Shown here: piece by piece, positions 21,184 through 33,086 of the stretch
Layout of the letters: the number at the start of each line of letters is the position of its first letter
Numbering within the stretch: the first letter of the stretch is position 1
NCBI RefSeq assembly: GCF_030272615.1
Contig: NC_081409.1
Coordinates: 612,621,755-612,663,754 of the forward strand
Direction of reading: 5' to 3'
DNA: 42,000 nucleotides
Source of the DNA: Cryptomeria japonica
Taxonomy: Eukaryota; Streptophyta; Pinopsida; Cupressales; Cupressaceae
Position numbers and translations under genes: made by a program
Notes under the pieces: generated by a model
What the model was told of the DNA's origin: nothing
What the model saw: only the letters and a program-made list of their open reading frames with translations
Databases searched by the model: none

Positions 21184-23065
21184 ATGACAACTTATGTATT
21201 CAAGAATGAGAGTTCGAGATTTGATGGAAGTAACTACACCATATGGAAGGACCAGATAAAAGTTCATTTGAAATGTATTGGAGAATATTATTGGAAGATT
21301 ACAAAAAATACCAACAATGTTCCTCAGAATGGACCGGTTATTGCTAATGAGATCAAGGATGCTGAACATAAAATAAGAGAAAAAGAAGCATTGTTGAGTG
21401 CCCTGATTGATTCAAAGATTGCAAATGTGATGGGTCTGCATACTGCACATGAGATTTGGGATAAGTTAGAGACCTTGTATGATGGAGATAAACATGTCAA
21501 AGTTGCTAAATTGCAGAGTCTAAAAGGAAAGTATGAGAAGCTGCAGATGGGAGAAGATGAGAACATTTCATCCTTTATAGCTAAGGTAAATGAGCTTGTC
21601 CTAGGCATCAGATATGTCAGTTGAGCTCTTGAGGAAGATGATATTGTTGCTAAAGTGTTGAGATCATTGCCTCTTGCTTATAAACATAAAGTAGCTGCTA
21701 TTGATGAGATCCAAAATGTGACTACTGTGACAAGAGACATGCTGGTTGAAAAGATTGTTGCTTTTGAGTTGAGTGAATTTGGAGAATCACATGGAAAGCC
21801 TGAGACTGCATTTAAAGTCTTTGTATCCGGGATGCAAAAGTATGATTTAGGAGAAAGTTCATGTTGGGTTTCTAGATATGAAAGAGAAAGAAGAGAGATG
21901 GTAGAGCAAGAAAGGGAATTGGAAGAGCTTGAAGCACTTATTGCTTGGAGATTGCCTAAGGGAGTTGATAAGTATGATGAAAAGTTACTTTTGAAATGTT
22001 TCTCTTGTAATAAGATAGGAAATTTTTCTTCTAGGTGTCCTGAGAGAATGTATAAATAGGATAAGCATGATAAGTTTGATAAGCATGATAAGTATGATAG
22101 ATATGAGAAGCATGACAAGTATGATAAGCCCTACAAGCCTAACTAGAAGTATAAACATCAAAAGAAATATTATTGTGCTACTGATGAAGGTGTGATAGAT
22201 GAAGAATATGAGAATGGGAATTCAAAAGATGAATTTATGTTCATTTCTATTAAGAAAGATAAACCGGTACCTGCTGATTCTACAAGATGCACTGTAGAAG
22301 AGAAAGCTTTGGTTGCTAAGATTAAAGAAAAAGATGAATGGGTGATTGATAGTGGTTGTTCACATCATATGATAGGTGATAAAAGAAAATTTATGAATAT
22401 AGAGAAGTATGATGGTGGTATTGTGAGATTTGGAGATGAAAAAAATTGTTTGATTTTTGGTAGAGGTTTTATTTCTTTTGATGGTAAGCATAATACTGAT
22501 GATGTCTTGTATGTTAAAGGTTTGAAGCATAATATTTTGAGTGTTGGAAAAATGGTTGATAAGGGATATGATTTGCAATTCAATAATGGTAAATGCAAGA
22601 TCCTAAATGCCTCTGGTATAAAGATATCATCAAGGACTAAGACTAAAGGTAATATCTTTCATTTGAATGCTTATGAGAAAATTTGTTTGATTGCTCAGAT
22701 TGATGAGAGTTGGTTGTGGCATAGAAGAATGTGTCATGTTAATTTTGACTACATGATCAAGATAAGTTCTACTCAAGCTGTTAGAGATCTGCCTAAGATT
22801 GTAAAACCTGCTAATCTGGTATGTAAAGAATATCAAATGGGAAAGCAAAAAAGAAATTCATTCAAGGGTAAGCATTACACATCTAATGAATTATTATATC
22901 TTGTGCATATTAACTTATGTGGTCCTAAAAAGGTGAGAAGTGTGCAGGGAGATAGATATTTCATGTTGTTGATTGATGATTATTCCAAGATGATGTGGGT
23001 TACCTTTCTAAGAGACAAATCATAAGCATTGGAGAAGTTCAAGATATTCAAAGCTAAAGTGGAGA
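21184..23065 (+). pseudogene. Gag, protease and partial integrase of element B
   Basis: The start is ATG at 21184 (MTTYVFKNES). Gag contains FDGSNYTIWKDQI and a degenerate knuckle CFSCNKIGNFSSRC, in which the expected His is Asn. The copia protease motif DSGCSHHM lies at about 22349-22372, and the pre-integrase segment WLWHRRMCHVNF at about 22712. Integrase begins LVHINLCGP, where the first catalytic Asp (usual HTDLCGP) is Asn. Just after the block ending KFKIFKAKVE (near 23062) the core is deleted, so the second Asp and the Glu are absent. In-frame stops are at 21622, 22057, 22144 and 23023, with one frame kept throughout. Confidence 0.9.
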
Positions 23066-23079
23066 TAGTTAATCTGGTA

Positions 23080-24868
23080 TTGCTATTGTCGGTGAAGAAG
23101 GGAAAGAACCTGAAAAATTAGAATAATCAGAAGACTCTAAGGTATGTAAGATTAAATCATTCAAAAAATCAGATCATTGGTGATAAGAACAAAGGATTAA
23201 TGACTAGAAGAAGGATTACTGCTGAAGAGATGTTTAATTTCAAAGATTGAACCTAAAGATGTTGCTAAAGCTTGTAAAGATGAAAATTGGATAAAGGCTA
23301 TGGAAGAAGAATTGAATCAGATCGAGAAGAACAATACATGGGAACTTGTTCCGAGATCTAAAGACAAGAATGTGATTGGTACTAAATGAGTATTCAGGAA
23401 TAAATTGAATGAAGTTGGTGAAGTTGTCAGAAATAAAGCAAGGCTGGTATGTAAAGGATGTTCATGAAAGGAAGGAATTGATTATGAGGAGACTTTTGCT
23501 TCGGTAGCCAGACTTGAAGATGTTAGATTACTACTTTCATATGCTGCTTATAAGGATTTCAAGGTATATCAGATGGATGTCAAGTCAACCTTTTTGAATG
23601 GTGATCTTGAAGAGGAAGTCTACATTGAGAAACCTGGTGGATTTTCATTATCAGATTGGGGAGATATGGTATGTAAATTGAAGAAAGCATTATATGGTTT
23701 GAAACAAACCCCTAGAGCTTGGTATGATGGATTGGATAAATATTTGATGAAGTTGGGATTTTGTAAGTGTATTGCTGATAGTAATTTATACTTCAAGATT
23801 GATAATGATAACATTTTAATTGTTGAAGTTTTTGTTGATGACATTATTTTTGGAGGAGATGATGCATTGAGTATGAAGTTTGCTGATGATATGCATAAAG
23901 AATTTGAGATGTCTATGATAGGGGAGATGAAATTTTTCTTGGGTTTGCAAATTTCTCAGACTGGTAAAGGTATTTTCATATCTCAATCTAAGTATGTGAA
24001 AGAGTTGTTGAAGAAATTTGGGTTAAATGATTCTAAATCGGTTGGAACACCTATGGTAACTAGTTGCAAATTGTCAAAAAATGATGAATCTCTAAAGGTT
24101 AATCAGACCTTGTATAGATCTATGGTTGGTGGACTGCTATACTTGACTTAGACTAGACCTAATATTATGAATATTGTTTGTCTTTTTGCAAGATTTCAAG
24201 CTGATCCTAAAGAAAGTCATGTTACTGCTGTAAAGGGAATTTTAAGATACTTGAAGGGAATAGTTGATTATGATCTGTGGTATCTAAAGAATGATGATTT
24301 TAGGTTATGTACTTATACTAATGTTGATTGGGTAGGTGATATTAATGACCGTAAGAGTACCTCTGGTGGTGCATTCTTTTTGGGGAAGAAGTTGATTTCA
24401 TGGGCAAGTAAGAAGCATGATTCTATTTCTTTATCTACTGTTGAAGCTGAATACGTTGTTGCTACTAGTAATCGTACTTAGGTAGTCTAGATGAAGTAGA
24501 TGTTGAAGGATATCAAAGTTGTTTATGATGAGCCTATTGTTATATAGTGTGATAATTCAAGTGCTATCAATATTTCCAAGAATTTGGTACTGCATTCAAA
24601 GACAAAACATGTGTCAATCAAGTATCATTTCTTAAGGGAGAAAGTTAGTAAGGAAGAAGTCAAACTGGAGTATGTATCTACAAAGGATGAAATTGTAGAT
24701 ATTTTTACTAAGCCTTTGCTTATAGAGACATTTGTATATTTGAGAGACAAGTTAGGGGTATCTACCCTCCCGATGAAAACTAGATGCATTGAGTTGCATC
24801 AATCCGGTGGACTTCATAGTCTTATCCTCTTATCCAAATTGATGAGAAGATGTTGCTACTCAACATGA
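23080..24868 (+). pseudogene. RT and RNase H of element B
   Basis: After the integrase deletion, coding resumes with RRRITAEEMFNF (about 23205). RT follows: [53 protein letters not shown] and the catalytic block [10 protein letters not shown] (about 23828-23857; FVDD instead of the usual YVDD). RNase H has DRKSTSGGAFFLGKK, SLSTVEAEYV, CDNSSAINISKN and ends KTKHVSIKYHFLRE...DIFTKPL. Stops include 23387 (TGA at an expected Trp), 23465, 24149, 24479 and several up to 24548. The last open part ends at 24868. Confidence 0.92.
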
Positions 24869-24959
24869 CTAGTCAGAGTGTGGTTATATGTTTTAGGGAG
24901 AGAGAATCATGATTTGCATATTCTTTGGAGATTTTTTTTTTTGAGAGCCTTTTGCATTG

Positions 24960-25111
24960 ATGTCAAAGGGGGAGAGATGCATGTGAAAAACTGTCTTATC
25001 TTGGAAACTTTATGTGCTTGATCTTAGGGGGAGATTGTTGGTGTTAATTTTTTTCTTTGCGTTGATTGTTTTTCACATTCATATGTTGCCATCGATGCCA
25101 AAGGGGGAGAT
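24960..25111 (+). other. Polypurine tract of element B with two upstream look-alikes
   Basis: AAAGGGGGAGATT (25100-25112) directly precedes the 3' LTR and is the expected PPT. Two similar tracts lie upstream, AAAGGGGGAGAG (24965-24975) and TAGGGGGAGATTGTTGG (25025-25041); the second even has the TGTTGG that begins the LTR. The first and third are preceded by GATGTCA/GATGCCA. Confidence 0.75.
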
Positions 25112-26446
25112 TGTTGGATATTGTTACTGCTAGGATAGGTTGTTGTCATTGATGTCAACATATTTCTATGTTTTGGTGCTCCAGTGATTGCAAATGAGTT
25201 GATTTTGTTGGTTTATCCATTTGATATGATGAATCAACTAGAGATACTTCATTCTTTATTGGTTTTCATTTTCCAAAATTTTATTTGGTCATATCAGTTG
25301 ATCCGGTTTGTGGATTGGTGTTTAAGATTTTTTTTTTTGCAGAGCTTGATGCTCGATCCATTGTGCTTCGGTGTGATCAGATCTTGAGTTGCAAATTTGG
25401 GAGAGTGTTTGGGATGTTCATGTGTATCTTCATTTCAGATGGTTCGTGATTTGGTGCTTTGAAATTTATCTTTCTTCATTGTAGTTACTACTGTTGAGTG
25501 TTCTTGAGTATCAGTAAGTTGATCAATGAAGAATTGAATTAGTGGTATTGGTGCAGCTATTATGGATGGTTCTAACATTCTTTTTGGTGTTTCCTAATCG
25601 TGCTCTATTTGGTTTGATGGTCTGCACTGATCATTGTGCGTGGTATTGGTGATTTCATTATTCTGGTGGTGATGTTCATGTTCTTGGCCGACATGATGGG
25701 TGTAGTGTGTTGCAGATGATCTTGGCATATTTATTTGGCGGTGTCGCATGTTCGAGGATTTGATTTAAGTGTATGATATGTTGGAAACAATATTGTATTG
25801 GTTTGGTGGTTGATCTTTGTATCGTGTGATGTAATTTTGTAATTAGGTTTTATGTGTTGAGCCGACCTTGTTTTCAAGGTTGATGATTTGTATAAATATG
25901 GGTGATATTCGTTTAATTTGGTTATTGGTGAAGTGTCTGCATTATCAGAGAGTGTTGTATGTGCAAACAAATAAATTGATCTTTCAATAGAGTGTTGAGC
26001 AGAGATTGAAGTGTTGCAGAGCAGACAAATGTGCTTAACTGGAACTATCATTAGGAATTAGGAGATGCTACTCTTTCAGTTCATGTAATCCGAATTGTTG
26101 TCCAATCTTTGTAAGGCAATGAGCCTTCCTTGGGTTGTAGCCCTTTATTATTTTGAGCAGCGAGCTCTAAGTAGTGTTCCTAAATGCATGTGAATTCCCC
26201 TTTGTAATATTTTCACATACTACTGCAGAGTATCATCTTATTGTGGGCAGGTTCCCACCGTGGTTTTTACCTTAACTAGTTTTTCCACGTCAAAATCTTG
26301 GTGTTATGTGTTTAGCTGTTATTGTGCTTATCTTTGTTGTTACTGCAGTTGATCAATTTTGGAGTTGATCTCAATTTATGTAATCCAGTGAAAACTAATT
26401 CACCCCGCCACCCCCCCCTCTTAGTTTTCCTTCATTGTTGTTGCCA
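25112..26446 (+). repeat. 3' LTR of element B
   Basis: It begins TGTTGGATATTG directly after the PPT and follows the 5' LTR throughout, with scattered substitutions and small indels. A C-rich run (CACCCCGCCACCCCCCCC, near 26401) replaces CACCCTTCCCC in the other copy. It ends ...GTTGTTGCCA at 26446. Confidence 0.9.
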
Positions 26447-26887
26447 TGTTCAAATGTTCTTCAACAAATTTACTTCTTGTGATAACGACTCTGTTTTTGT
26501 CTCCAATAATCTATTTTACTGAATAGTTCTTTTGCACATTCCTTAGAGTCTTAGGAGAAATTTTTGAAACATATTCCTTCTTGTTTTGCACTTCCATTTC
26601 TTCAGCCTTTTCCTCTTCTTCTTTTTTTACTGGTAGACTCTACAACTATATTCTTCAGAATGTCTTCTTCAAATTTCACATTAGTTCTTTCAACAATTCT
26701 TCTCAGTATTTCATTATAACATATGTTAGCTTTACTTCTAGTAGAATAGCCAATAAATATACCTTCATCATCCCTTGTGTCAAACTTTCCCAAATTGTCA
26801 TCATCTCTTTTGATATAACATTTACTTCCAAAAACTCTGAAATATTCCACAGATAAAGTCCTTCCATACCATAGTTCATAAGATTAT
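26447..26887 (-). pseudogene. Element A (Ty1/copia), piece 2: C-terminal part of integrase
   Basis: Minus strand, from 26887: SYELWYG-like start, then EYFRVFGSKCYIKRDDDNLGK, GIFIGYSTRSKANICYNE and a Lys/Arg-rich tail. This is the conserved segment after the copia integrase core. It is bounded on the right by solo LTR E and on the left by element B. Several stops lie in the 26447-26600 part. Confidence 0.85.
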
Positions 26888-27874
26888 TGCAAATGTGATG
26901 TTGATGGTTGTCATTGACATCAACATATTGTGTTGAGATTAGTGATCTGGAAGATGATTTCCCAAAATATTTAGTGCTCCAGAAGATGCGTTACAATTGA
27001 TATTTAGTTCTAAGTGATTGTGTTGATGACGGTCCAAATTTCTCTATTTATCGGATATGGTATTTGATCGATTGTATTCATGAATTTCTTGGTTCCATTC
27101 TTATTTTTGCTAAGTTCAGTAGTCCTATTTTGGGTCCAGATTCTATACAAAATTTGAGAATGAGTAACTACATTTGTGTAGCGTATGAGTCATGAATTGG
27201 GTCCGATATTTGTGATGGATGTAATGTGTTGATCCAATCGATGATGTACATTGTAGTATGGTCTACTTCTGATTCCTTCGCACCACTAGAATGTTTAGTG
27301 CTAACCTATTTTTGGATCTCTATTTGTCTGACTTAGAAGATTTTGTTATTCAGAGACAATATAAGTAAGAGGTTAAATCTGAAAGAATTATAGTGTGAAA
27401 AATTGATGTATGGAAGATGTGCGAGACCGAATAGGATAAATCTGATTGATGTTGATATGAGAAGTGTGTTGTTGCTGTGAAACACCAAAAATAGTTTTGA
27501 CATTGCAAATTATGTTATATTAGTGGATTCTCTTTTCTTCATTCTTCCTTCGACAGTGAGCCTTTCTGGGTAGTGAGCCTTTCTCAGTAATGAGCCCTAT
27601 GACAATGAGCCTTTCTGGTAGTGAGCCACCTTTTGTAAAAATCACCTTAACTAGTGTTATATATTGAGAACTAACATTCTTTGTGTTTTTTCCCTCTTTG
27701 GGTTTTCCACGTCATATCTGGTATTCATTGTGTGATCTATTTTGTGTATGTTCTTTCATGTTATATCTACATTTATTAATTTTGTTGGTTATTCTAGATG
27801 TGTGAAAGAATTGAAGAAAAAGTTTTAAGTCGTCAAATGATTCACCCCCCTCTTAGTTGCCCGGATATTTAACA
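26888..27874 (+). mobile_element. Solo LTR E (Ty1/copia, same family as the LTR of element C)
   Basis: This is a 987-bp block starting TGCAAATGTGATG and ending ATATTTAACA, with no internal region, inside the integrase gene of element A. Its flanks are ATTAT (26883-26887) and AATAT (27875-27879), a 5-bp duplication with one change. The A reading frame is coherent when E is left out. Its sequence matches, in reverse, the LTR at 29498-30426: an early GTTGTCATTGA word, five or so GTGAGCC/ATGAGCC repeats near 27556-27630, TTATATATTGAG near 27656, and a CACCCCCCTCTTAG end. It arose presumably by LTR-LTR recombination of a full element. Confidence 0.85.
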
Positions 27875-29497
27875 AATATGTCTTCCTATAATTTGTTCTA
27901 ATATGTACTTTGTTAATTGTGTATATTGTAGTATGTATTGCTTTTTTCCAATAGATTTTCAATAGACTTGCCTCATTCATGATTGTTCTAGCAACCTCTT
28001 GAATTGTTCTATTCATCCTCTCAACTACACGATTTTGTTGTGGAGTCCTAGGAGTAGACAAATGCCTTCTTATCCCATGATTCTCAAAAAAATTATTGAA
28101 CTCATCAAAAGTAATCTCTCCACCTCTGTCAGACCTCAAACATTTGATTATTCTATTCATCTCATTTTCAACCATAGCCTTGAATTTCTTGAAATTTTCT
28201 AGAGATTTAGATTTTTCTTTTAAGAAAGTAACCCAAATCATTCTAGAGTAATCATCAATTAAGAGCATGAAATACCTGTCACCTTGTTGACTTCTTGTTG
28301 TGGTTGGACCACAAAGATCAGTGTGCACTAATTCCAACAATCCAGTAGAAGATTGTTCCTTAACTTTAAAAGTTCTCCTTGTTTTTTTTCTAACTTGACA
28401 TTCTTTGCAAATAGCATTAGCAGGCTTTGTTATCTTTGGCAAATCTCTCGAAACTTTAATTGAACTAATCCTCACTAGATTATCAAATTTAATGTGACAC
28501 ATCCTCGGACACCATAACCAAGTCTCATTAATTTGCATCATCAGGCAATATCTACCAACTATCCTCAACTAATAAACATTTTCATCTATCCTCTTTCCTA
28601 TTGAAATCACAGGTCCAAACCTTTTTTTGATCTCACACCCATCATCCTAAAAAACAAGATTATATCCATTTCCACACATTTGACCAATACTCAAAAAGAT
28701 TATGATTTAAGTCTTTAACATAGAAAACATTGTCAATATTATGTTTGCAATCAAAACTGACAGAACTAATTCCAACTATCCTCTGATCATCTCCAAATCT
28801 AACAACACCTCCATCATATTTTTCAAGTTTTACAAACTTATAATCCACTCATCAATATCTCCTCTACCATGAAAAGTAGATAAAATAGTACCTTTAGTTT
28901 TAGTAGCACCTTCTAGATATTTTTCCTTCACAATTTTGCTAGTGTTAGCAGAGCAAGATTCTTCCTTTACCGCTAAGAACAAACATTCATTGTCTTCTTC
29001 ATGATCAGATTCATCATAAAAAATACTAGCATCTTCTTTAACATAATAAGCTTTCCTATTGAGCTTCCCTTTGCTTTCCTTATTCTCTTGATTTGCAATT
29101 TTGTTAGGACATCTAGAAGCACAATGACCTATCTTTCTACAACTGAAACATTTAAAGGGAAACTTACCTTTGTAATTTATAGTCCCTTTCTTCATTCTTC
29201 TCACAAAATTCACCTTGATCTCATCTAAGTTTTCTTTATCAGATTCCTCATCTTTTGCTGATTTTGTAGCCTTAAAAGTGCAATTTCCGTTCTTGCAATG
29301 GCAATACAAAAGTCTGTCATCTCAAAAGCAAGTAGTAAGCCATACAAGTTGTTGGTTCCCAAATCAATAGGTTCTCCAAACCCTAAAGGATAGCCACTCT
29401 CTTATTCTCAGGTTTAGGGTTGGATTTGGCCAATGAGTGAGATTGGGTCATAAGACTAATTTTTTTTTGCACTTTTGGCTTTGCAAAACCAAGGTGG
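27875..29497 (-). pseudogene. Element A (Ty1/copia), piece 1: gag, protease remnant and integrase core
   Basis: Read leftward from about 29490: the end of a Gag capsid (LLAFEMTDF, with a frameshift near 29310), the zinc knuckle CFSCRKIGHCASRC (about 29115-29156), a shortened protease region (the DSGCSHHM motif is missing after DEWIISL, near 28830), pre-integrase WLWCPRMCHIKF, and an integrase with LVHTDLCGP, LRSDRGGE and NRVVERMNRT, so all three catalytic positions are present. The core open frame is 27825-28568. The Gag start and 5' LTR are absent; the right edge is the LTR of element C at 29498. Confidence 0.87.
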
Positions 29498-30426
29498 TGT
29501 TGAATATCTAGGAAACTGAGAGGGGGGATGAATTAGTTGACAATAAAATTTTCTTTTAAACTTAATTAACAGATCCAAAACAATCAACAAAATTGATAAA
29601 ACATGAAAGCATATGCACAATAGATTAGACACAAGAAACACCAAAATTTACGTGGAAAACCTACGAAGGGAAAAACCACAAAGAATTATGATTCTCAATA
29701 TATAAACACTAGTTAAGGTTATTTTTACAAAGGATGGCTCACTAACAAGGTGCTCACTATAGGTGGGCTCACTGACCAAAAAGACTCATTGTCGGAGGGC
29801 TCACTGCCTAGAAAGGCTCACTATCAAATAAGAAAGAAAGATAAAGAGAATCCACCACTGAAAAAAATAATTTGTACTGCTGGAATTGCTTCCGATAACA
29901 ATCTATGATACTATACTCACACAACAACTGGATTGTTTCAATCTCACATGTCTGCAACACAAAAATCCATATCTCAACTCATCAAATCATACACCTCCAT
30001 ATACTATCTCTAGAAAAACATAATCCTCAATGTCATCTGAGACAAATATCTAAAATAGGTCTCCACTAATCATTCCAGTGGTGGGAAGCAATGAGAAGTA
30101 GACCTTATTACACCGTTCCTTCATTGAGAATGTTAACACATTACATATATCACCAAAGTCAGACCCCAAACATTATTCACATGCTATATAACTATCATTA
30201 CACAACTTCAATGTTTGATCCAACAACCTCAAGCTCCAGACCAATCCGGACCCAAAAATCGCATTGAATAACATTTTCCGAAATGCCAAAACATTCGATA
30301 AATCTAGGAAACCTCCAAATGCTCAGCACACCTTATTCAAACACTTCTACACAACATACCACATCCAGACCTAATTCAAACCATAAGATTTGACATCAAT
30401 GACAACACATAACATAATGCTAAGAA
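29498..30426 (-). repeat. 3' LTR of element C
   Basis: It is similar in reverse complement to solo LTR E. On the plus strand it starts TGTTGAATATC (the LTR end on the element strand) and runs to the polypurine tract at 30427. It carries six GGGCTCACTG-like words at 29735-29825 and ATATATAAACACTAG near 29697-29711. The LTR start on the minus strand is poorly conserved (TTCTTAGCATTATG), so that edge is uncertain by a few bases. Confidence 0.8.
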
Positions 30427-30566
30427 TCTCCCCCTTTGTCATTGATGGCAAAATTCATCAACAACAGCAACAACATCAACAAATCATCATGTAAATAAAT
30501 TATCATGCAAACTCTCTCTCTCCCCCTTTGACAATAATGACAAAGGTGGACAAAAATCCCCCTGAG
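30427..30566 (-). other. Polypurine tract of element C with upstream look-alikes
   Basis: On the minus strand CAAAGGGGGAGATTC (about 30425-30439) directly precedes the 3' LTR. Another AAAGGGGGAGAGAGAG is at about 30520-30536, and CAGGGGGATTTTTG at about 30553-30566. The first two have TCATTGATGG or TCATTATTGT just upstream. The arrangement is like that in element B. Confidence 0.7.
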
Positions 30567-30669
30567 AAACTCACTCCTACTCCTCCTGAGAGGAAGCACA
30601 CAAGCATCAATCCAGAAAAGAATATATAGGCTGCTTACTGGACCAATGTACAATCAAGAATGCACATTA

Positions 30670-32150
30670 GTTCAAACTAGAGAGAGGTAATACCCCTAAC
30701 TTCTATCGGAGATACTCAAAAGTATCTTTGTACAACACCTTAGTGAATATATCTACAATCTACTCTTTTGTAGATACATACTCAAGTCTGACCTCATTAT
30801 CCAAAAAAAATTCCCTCAAGAAGTGGTACTTGATGGATACATGCTTTGTTTTGGAATGTTGTACCAAGTACTTTAAAATATGTATTGTACTAGTATTATC
30901 ACACAGGATTGAGATAGGGTCATCAAACTTTACATCAATTTCCTTCAAAGTCTGCTTCATCCATAAAATCTTAGTGCAACAAGAAGATTTTGCAATGTAT
31001 TATATTTCTACTATAGATAGAGACAAAGTCTTGCTTCTTACTCAACCAAGCAACCAACCGGGAACCAAGGAAGAATGCTCCTCCACTTCTACTTTTCTTG
31101 TCATCAACACTTCTGGCTCAATCTGGATCTGTATAAGCTATCAAGGTAAAAATCTAAGCTCTTGGGATACCACAAACCAAACTCTTATGTGCCTTTAAGA
31201 TATCTGAAAATCCTTTTTACTGCCACAACATGTGATTCTTTCAGTTCTTGCTGAAATTTGGTTGCCAAACATAATGCATACATGATATCTAGACTGGTAG
31301 CAGTTAAGTATAATAGTCCTCCAATCATTGATCTGTACTGACTTGCATCTGACTTAGAAGATTTATCATCCTTGGTTAATTTGCATCTGATGGTCATAGA
31401 TGTACACACCGCTTTAAAATTCTCCAACCCATACTTCTTTAATAGTTCTTTGATATCCTTAGACAGTGAAATGAAAATTCCTTTGTCATTCTGATTAATT
31501 TGTAAATCAAGGAAGAAATTCAACTCACCAATCATGAACATTTCAAGTTCTTTCTGCATTTCATTGGCAAATCTTCTATACATACCTTCATTTCCTCTAA
31601 AGATTGTATCATCAACATATACTACTACGATTAAGGTTTTATTTGAATCAGTTTTGAAGTAGAAATTGATTTCAGTTTAACCTTTATGAAATCCTTGATT
31701 AGTTAGATACTTGTCTAGTCTTCCATACCAGGCCGTAGAGGCTTGTTTCAGTCTATACAATGCCTTTTTCAGTCTACTAACAATTTTTGGATCATCTCTT
31801 AAATTGAAACCTTATGATTGTTCAATGTAAACTTATTTCAATTTTTCATTCAAGAATGTCAATTTTACATCCATCTAATACACCTTGAAGTCCTTAAATG
31901 CTACAAACACCAGTAACATTTGGATTGCCTCCACCCAGGCAATTGTGGCATACATTTCATCAAAGTCAATGCCTTCAATCCAAGTGTATCCTTTGCAAAA
32001 TTTCTTACAACCTTTCCATCTTCATCCAGCTTGTTCCAAAATACCCATTTAGTTCAAATCACATTCTTGTCTTTTGGTCTGTTGAATAATTCCCATGTTT
32101 GATTTTTCTCAATTTGATCTAGTTCCTCTTTCATTGCCTTCATCCAGTTC
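30670..32150 (-). pseudogene. RT and RNase H of element C
   Basis: Minus strand, read leftward from 32150: copia RT with KWVF-type start, DVKLTFLNE-like block (about 31850), the catalytic YVDDTIF (about 31605-31625), and an open part 31185-31583 (MIGELNFFLDLQINQNDKGIF, YRSMIGGLLYLT). RNase H follows with ILCDNTSTIHILK, HSKTKHVSIKYHFLRE and DIFTKVL near 30705. Stops and at least two frame changes break it. It is related to element A but a separate copy. Confidence 0.87.
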
Positions 32151-33086
32151 TAAACATCACACAATTATTCTCCTTTCTTTAGCTCAATTTCAGATAGTAA
32201 ACACAACAAGACTTGTTCTTGTGCTGATTTGCTTCTTTTGATAACACCTTTGCTCTTGTGTTCGATGATATGTTCTTTTGAGTGATTCTTGTGGACATAC
32301 CTTAGAGTCTTGGATGCAGATTCTGGAGCATCTTGATCATTCTTTTCTTCACTTTTTCTTTCTTCTTTATTTTTCTCTTCTTCAGGCTCATCAGATTCAT
32401 ATCCTACTATAGTTTCTAAATCCTTTGAAGTACTTTCATCAACTTTTACACTTACACTTTCAACAATCATATTTAACCTTTTGTTGTAACATCGATATGC
32501 TTTGCTCTTTGTTGAATAACCCAAGAATATGCCTTCATCTTCTCTACTATCAAACTTTCCAAGATTAACCTCATGTCTCTGGATATAGCACTTTCTTTCA
32601 AATACCTTGAAATATTTCATTGTCGGAGTTCTACCATACCAAAGTTCATAAGATGTCTTACCATATTTCCTTCGATACAAGATTTTGTTAAGAGTTTATG
32701 CTACTGTATGAATTGCTTCTCTCTGGTAAACTTTTGGTAACTTTACTCCTTTCATCATAGTTATAGCATCCTCTTGTATAGTTCAGTTCATCTTTTCAAC
32801 TACACCATTCTGTTGTGGTGTTTGGGAGGTAGATAAGTATCTTCTAATGCCATGTTTCTCACAAAAATCGTTAAACTCATCTAAGATGAATTCTCCTCCT
32901 CTGTCAAACCTTAAAAACTTTATTTTCATGTCAACCTCATTTTCAAATTTTGCCTTGATTGTCTTGAAATTTTCTAATGCTTTAGATTTATCTCTTAGAA
33001 ATGCAAACCGAGTCATTCTAGAATAATCACCATTCAGTAACATGAAACACCTCTCACCTTGCAGGCTCCTTATCCGAGTCAGACCA
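32151..33086 (-). pseudogene. Integrase (left part) of element C, interrupted by element D
   Basis: It resumes at 33086 with TRIRSLQGERCFML and DYSRMTRFAFL, then LRFDRGGEF (second catalytic Asp kept; the usual Ser before it is Phe), NGVVEKMN (Glu kept), then SYELWYGRTPTMKYFKVF and a long Glu/Lys-rich tail to 32165. The preceding coding, ending LVHTDLCG, is found at 40399 and above, beyond element D, so the gene was cut exactly within the G-P of the DLCGP motif. Confidence 0.88.

Larger units (their letters stand above)
19800..26446 (+). mobile_element. Element B: Ty1/copia LTR retrotransposon, defective
   Basis: Two LTRs in direct orientation (19800-21127 and 25112-26446) flank gag, protease, a truncated integrase, RT and RNase H on the plus strand, the copia gene order with integrase before RT. 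The LTRs are roughly nine-tenths identical by eye, so B is clearly older than element T. It interrupts element A. No clean 5-bp target duplication is seen (CATAC on the left, TGTTC on the right), and the right LTR ends ...GTTGCCA, lacking the last three bases (ACA) of the left one. A deletion removed the integrase core and several stop codons are present. Confidence 0.9.

Noticed and set aside
19795-26452. Target site duplication for element B
   Set aside because: The flanks CATAC and TGTTC do not match and the right LTR lacks its last three bases, so no duplication can be claimed.
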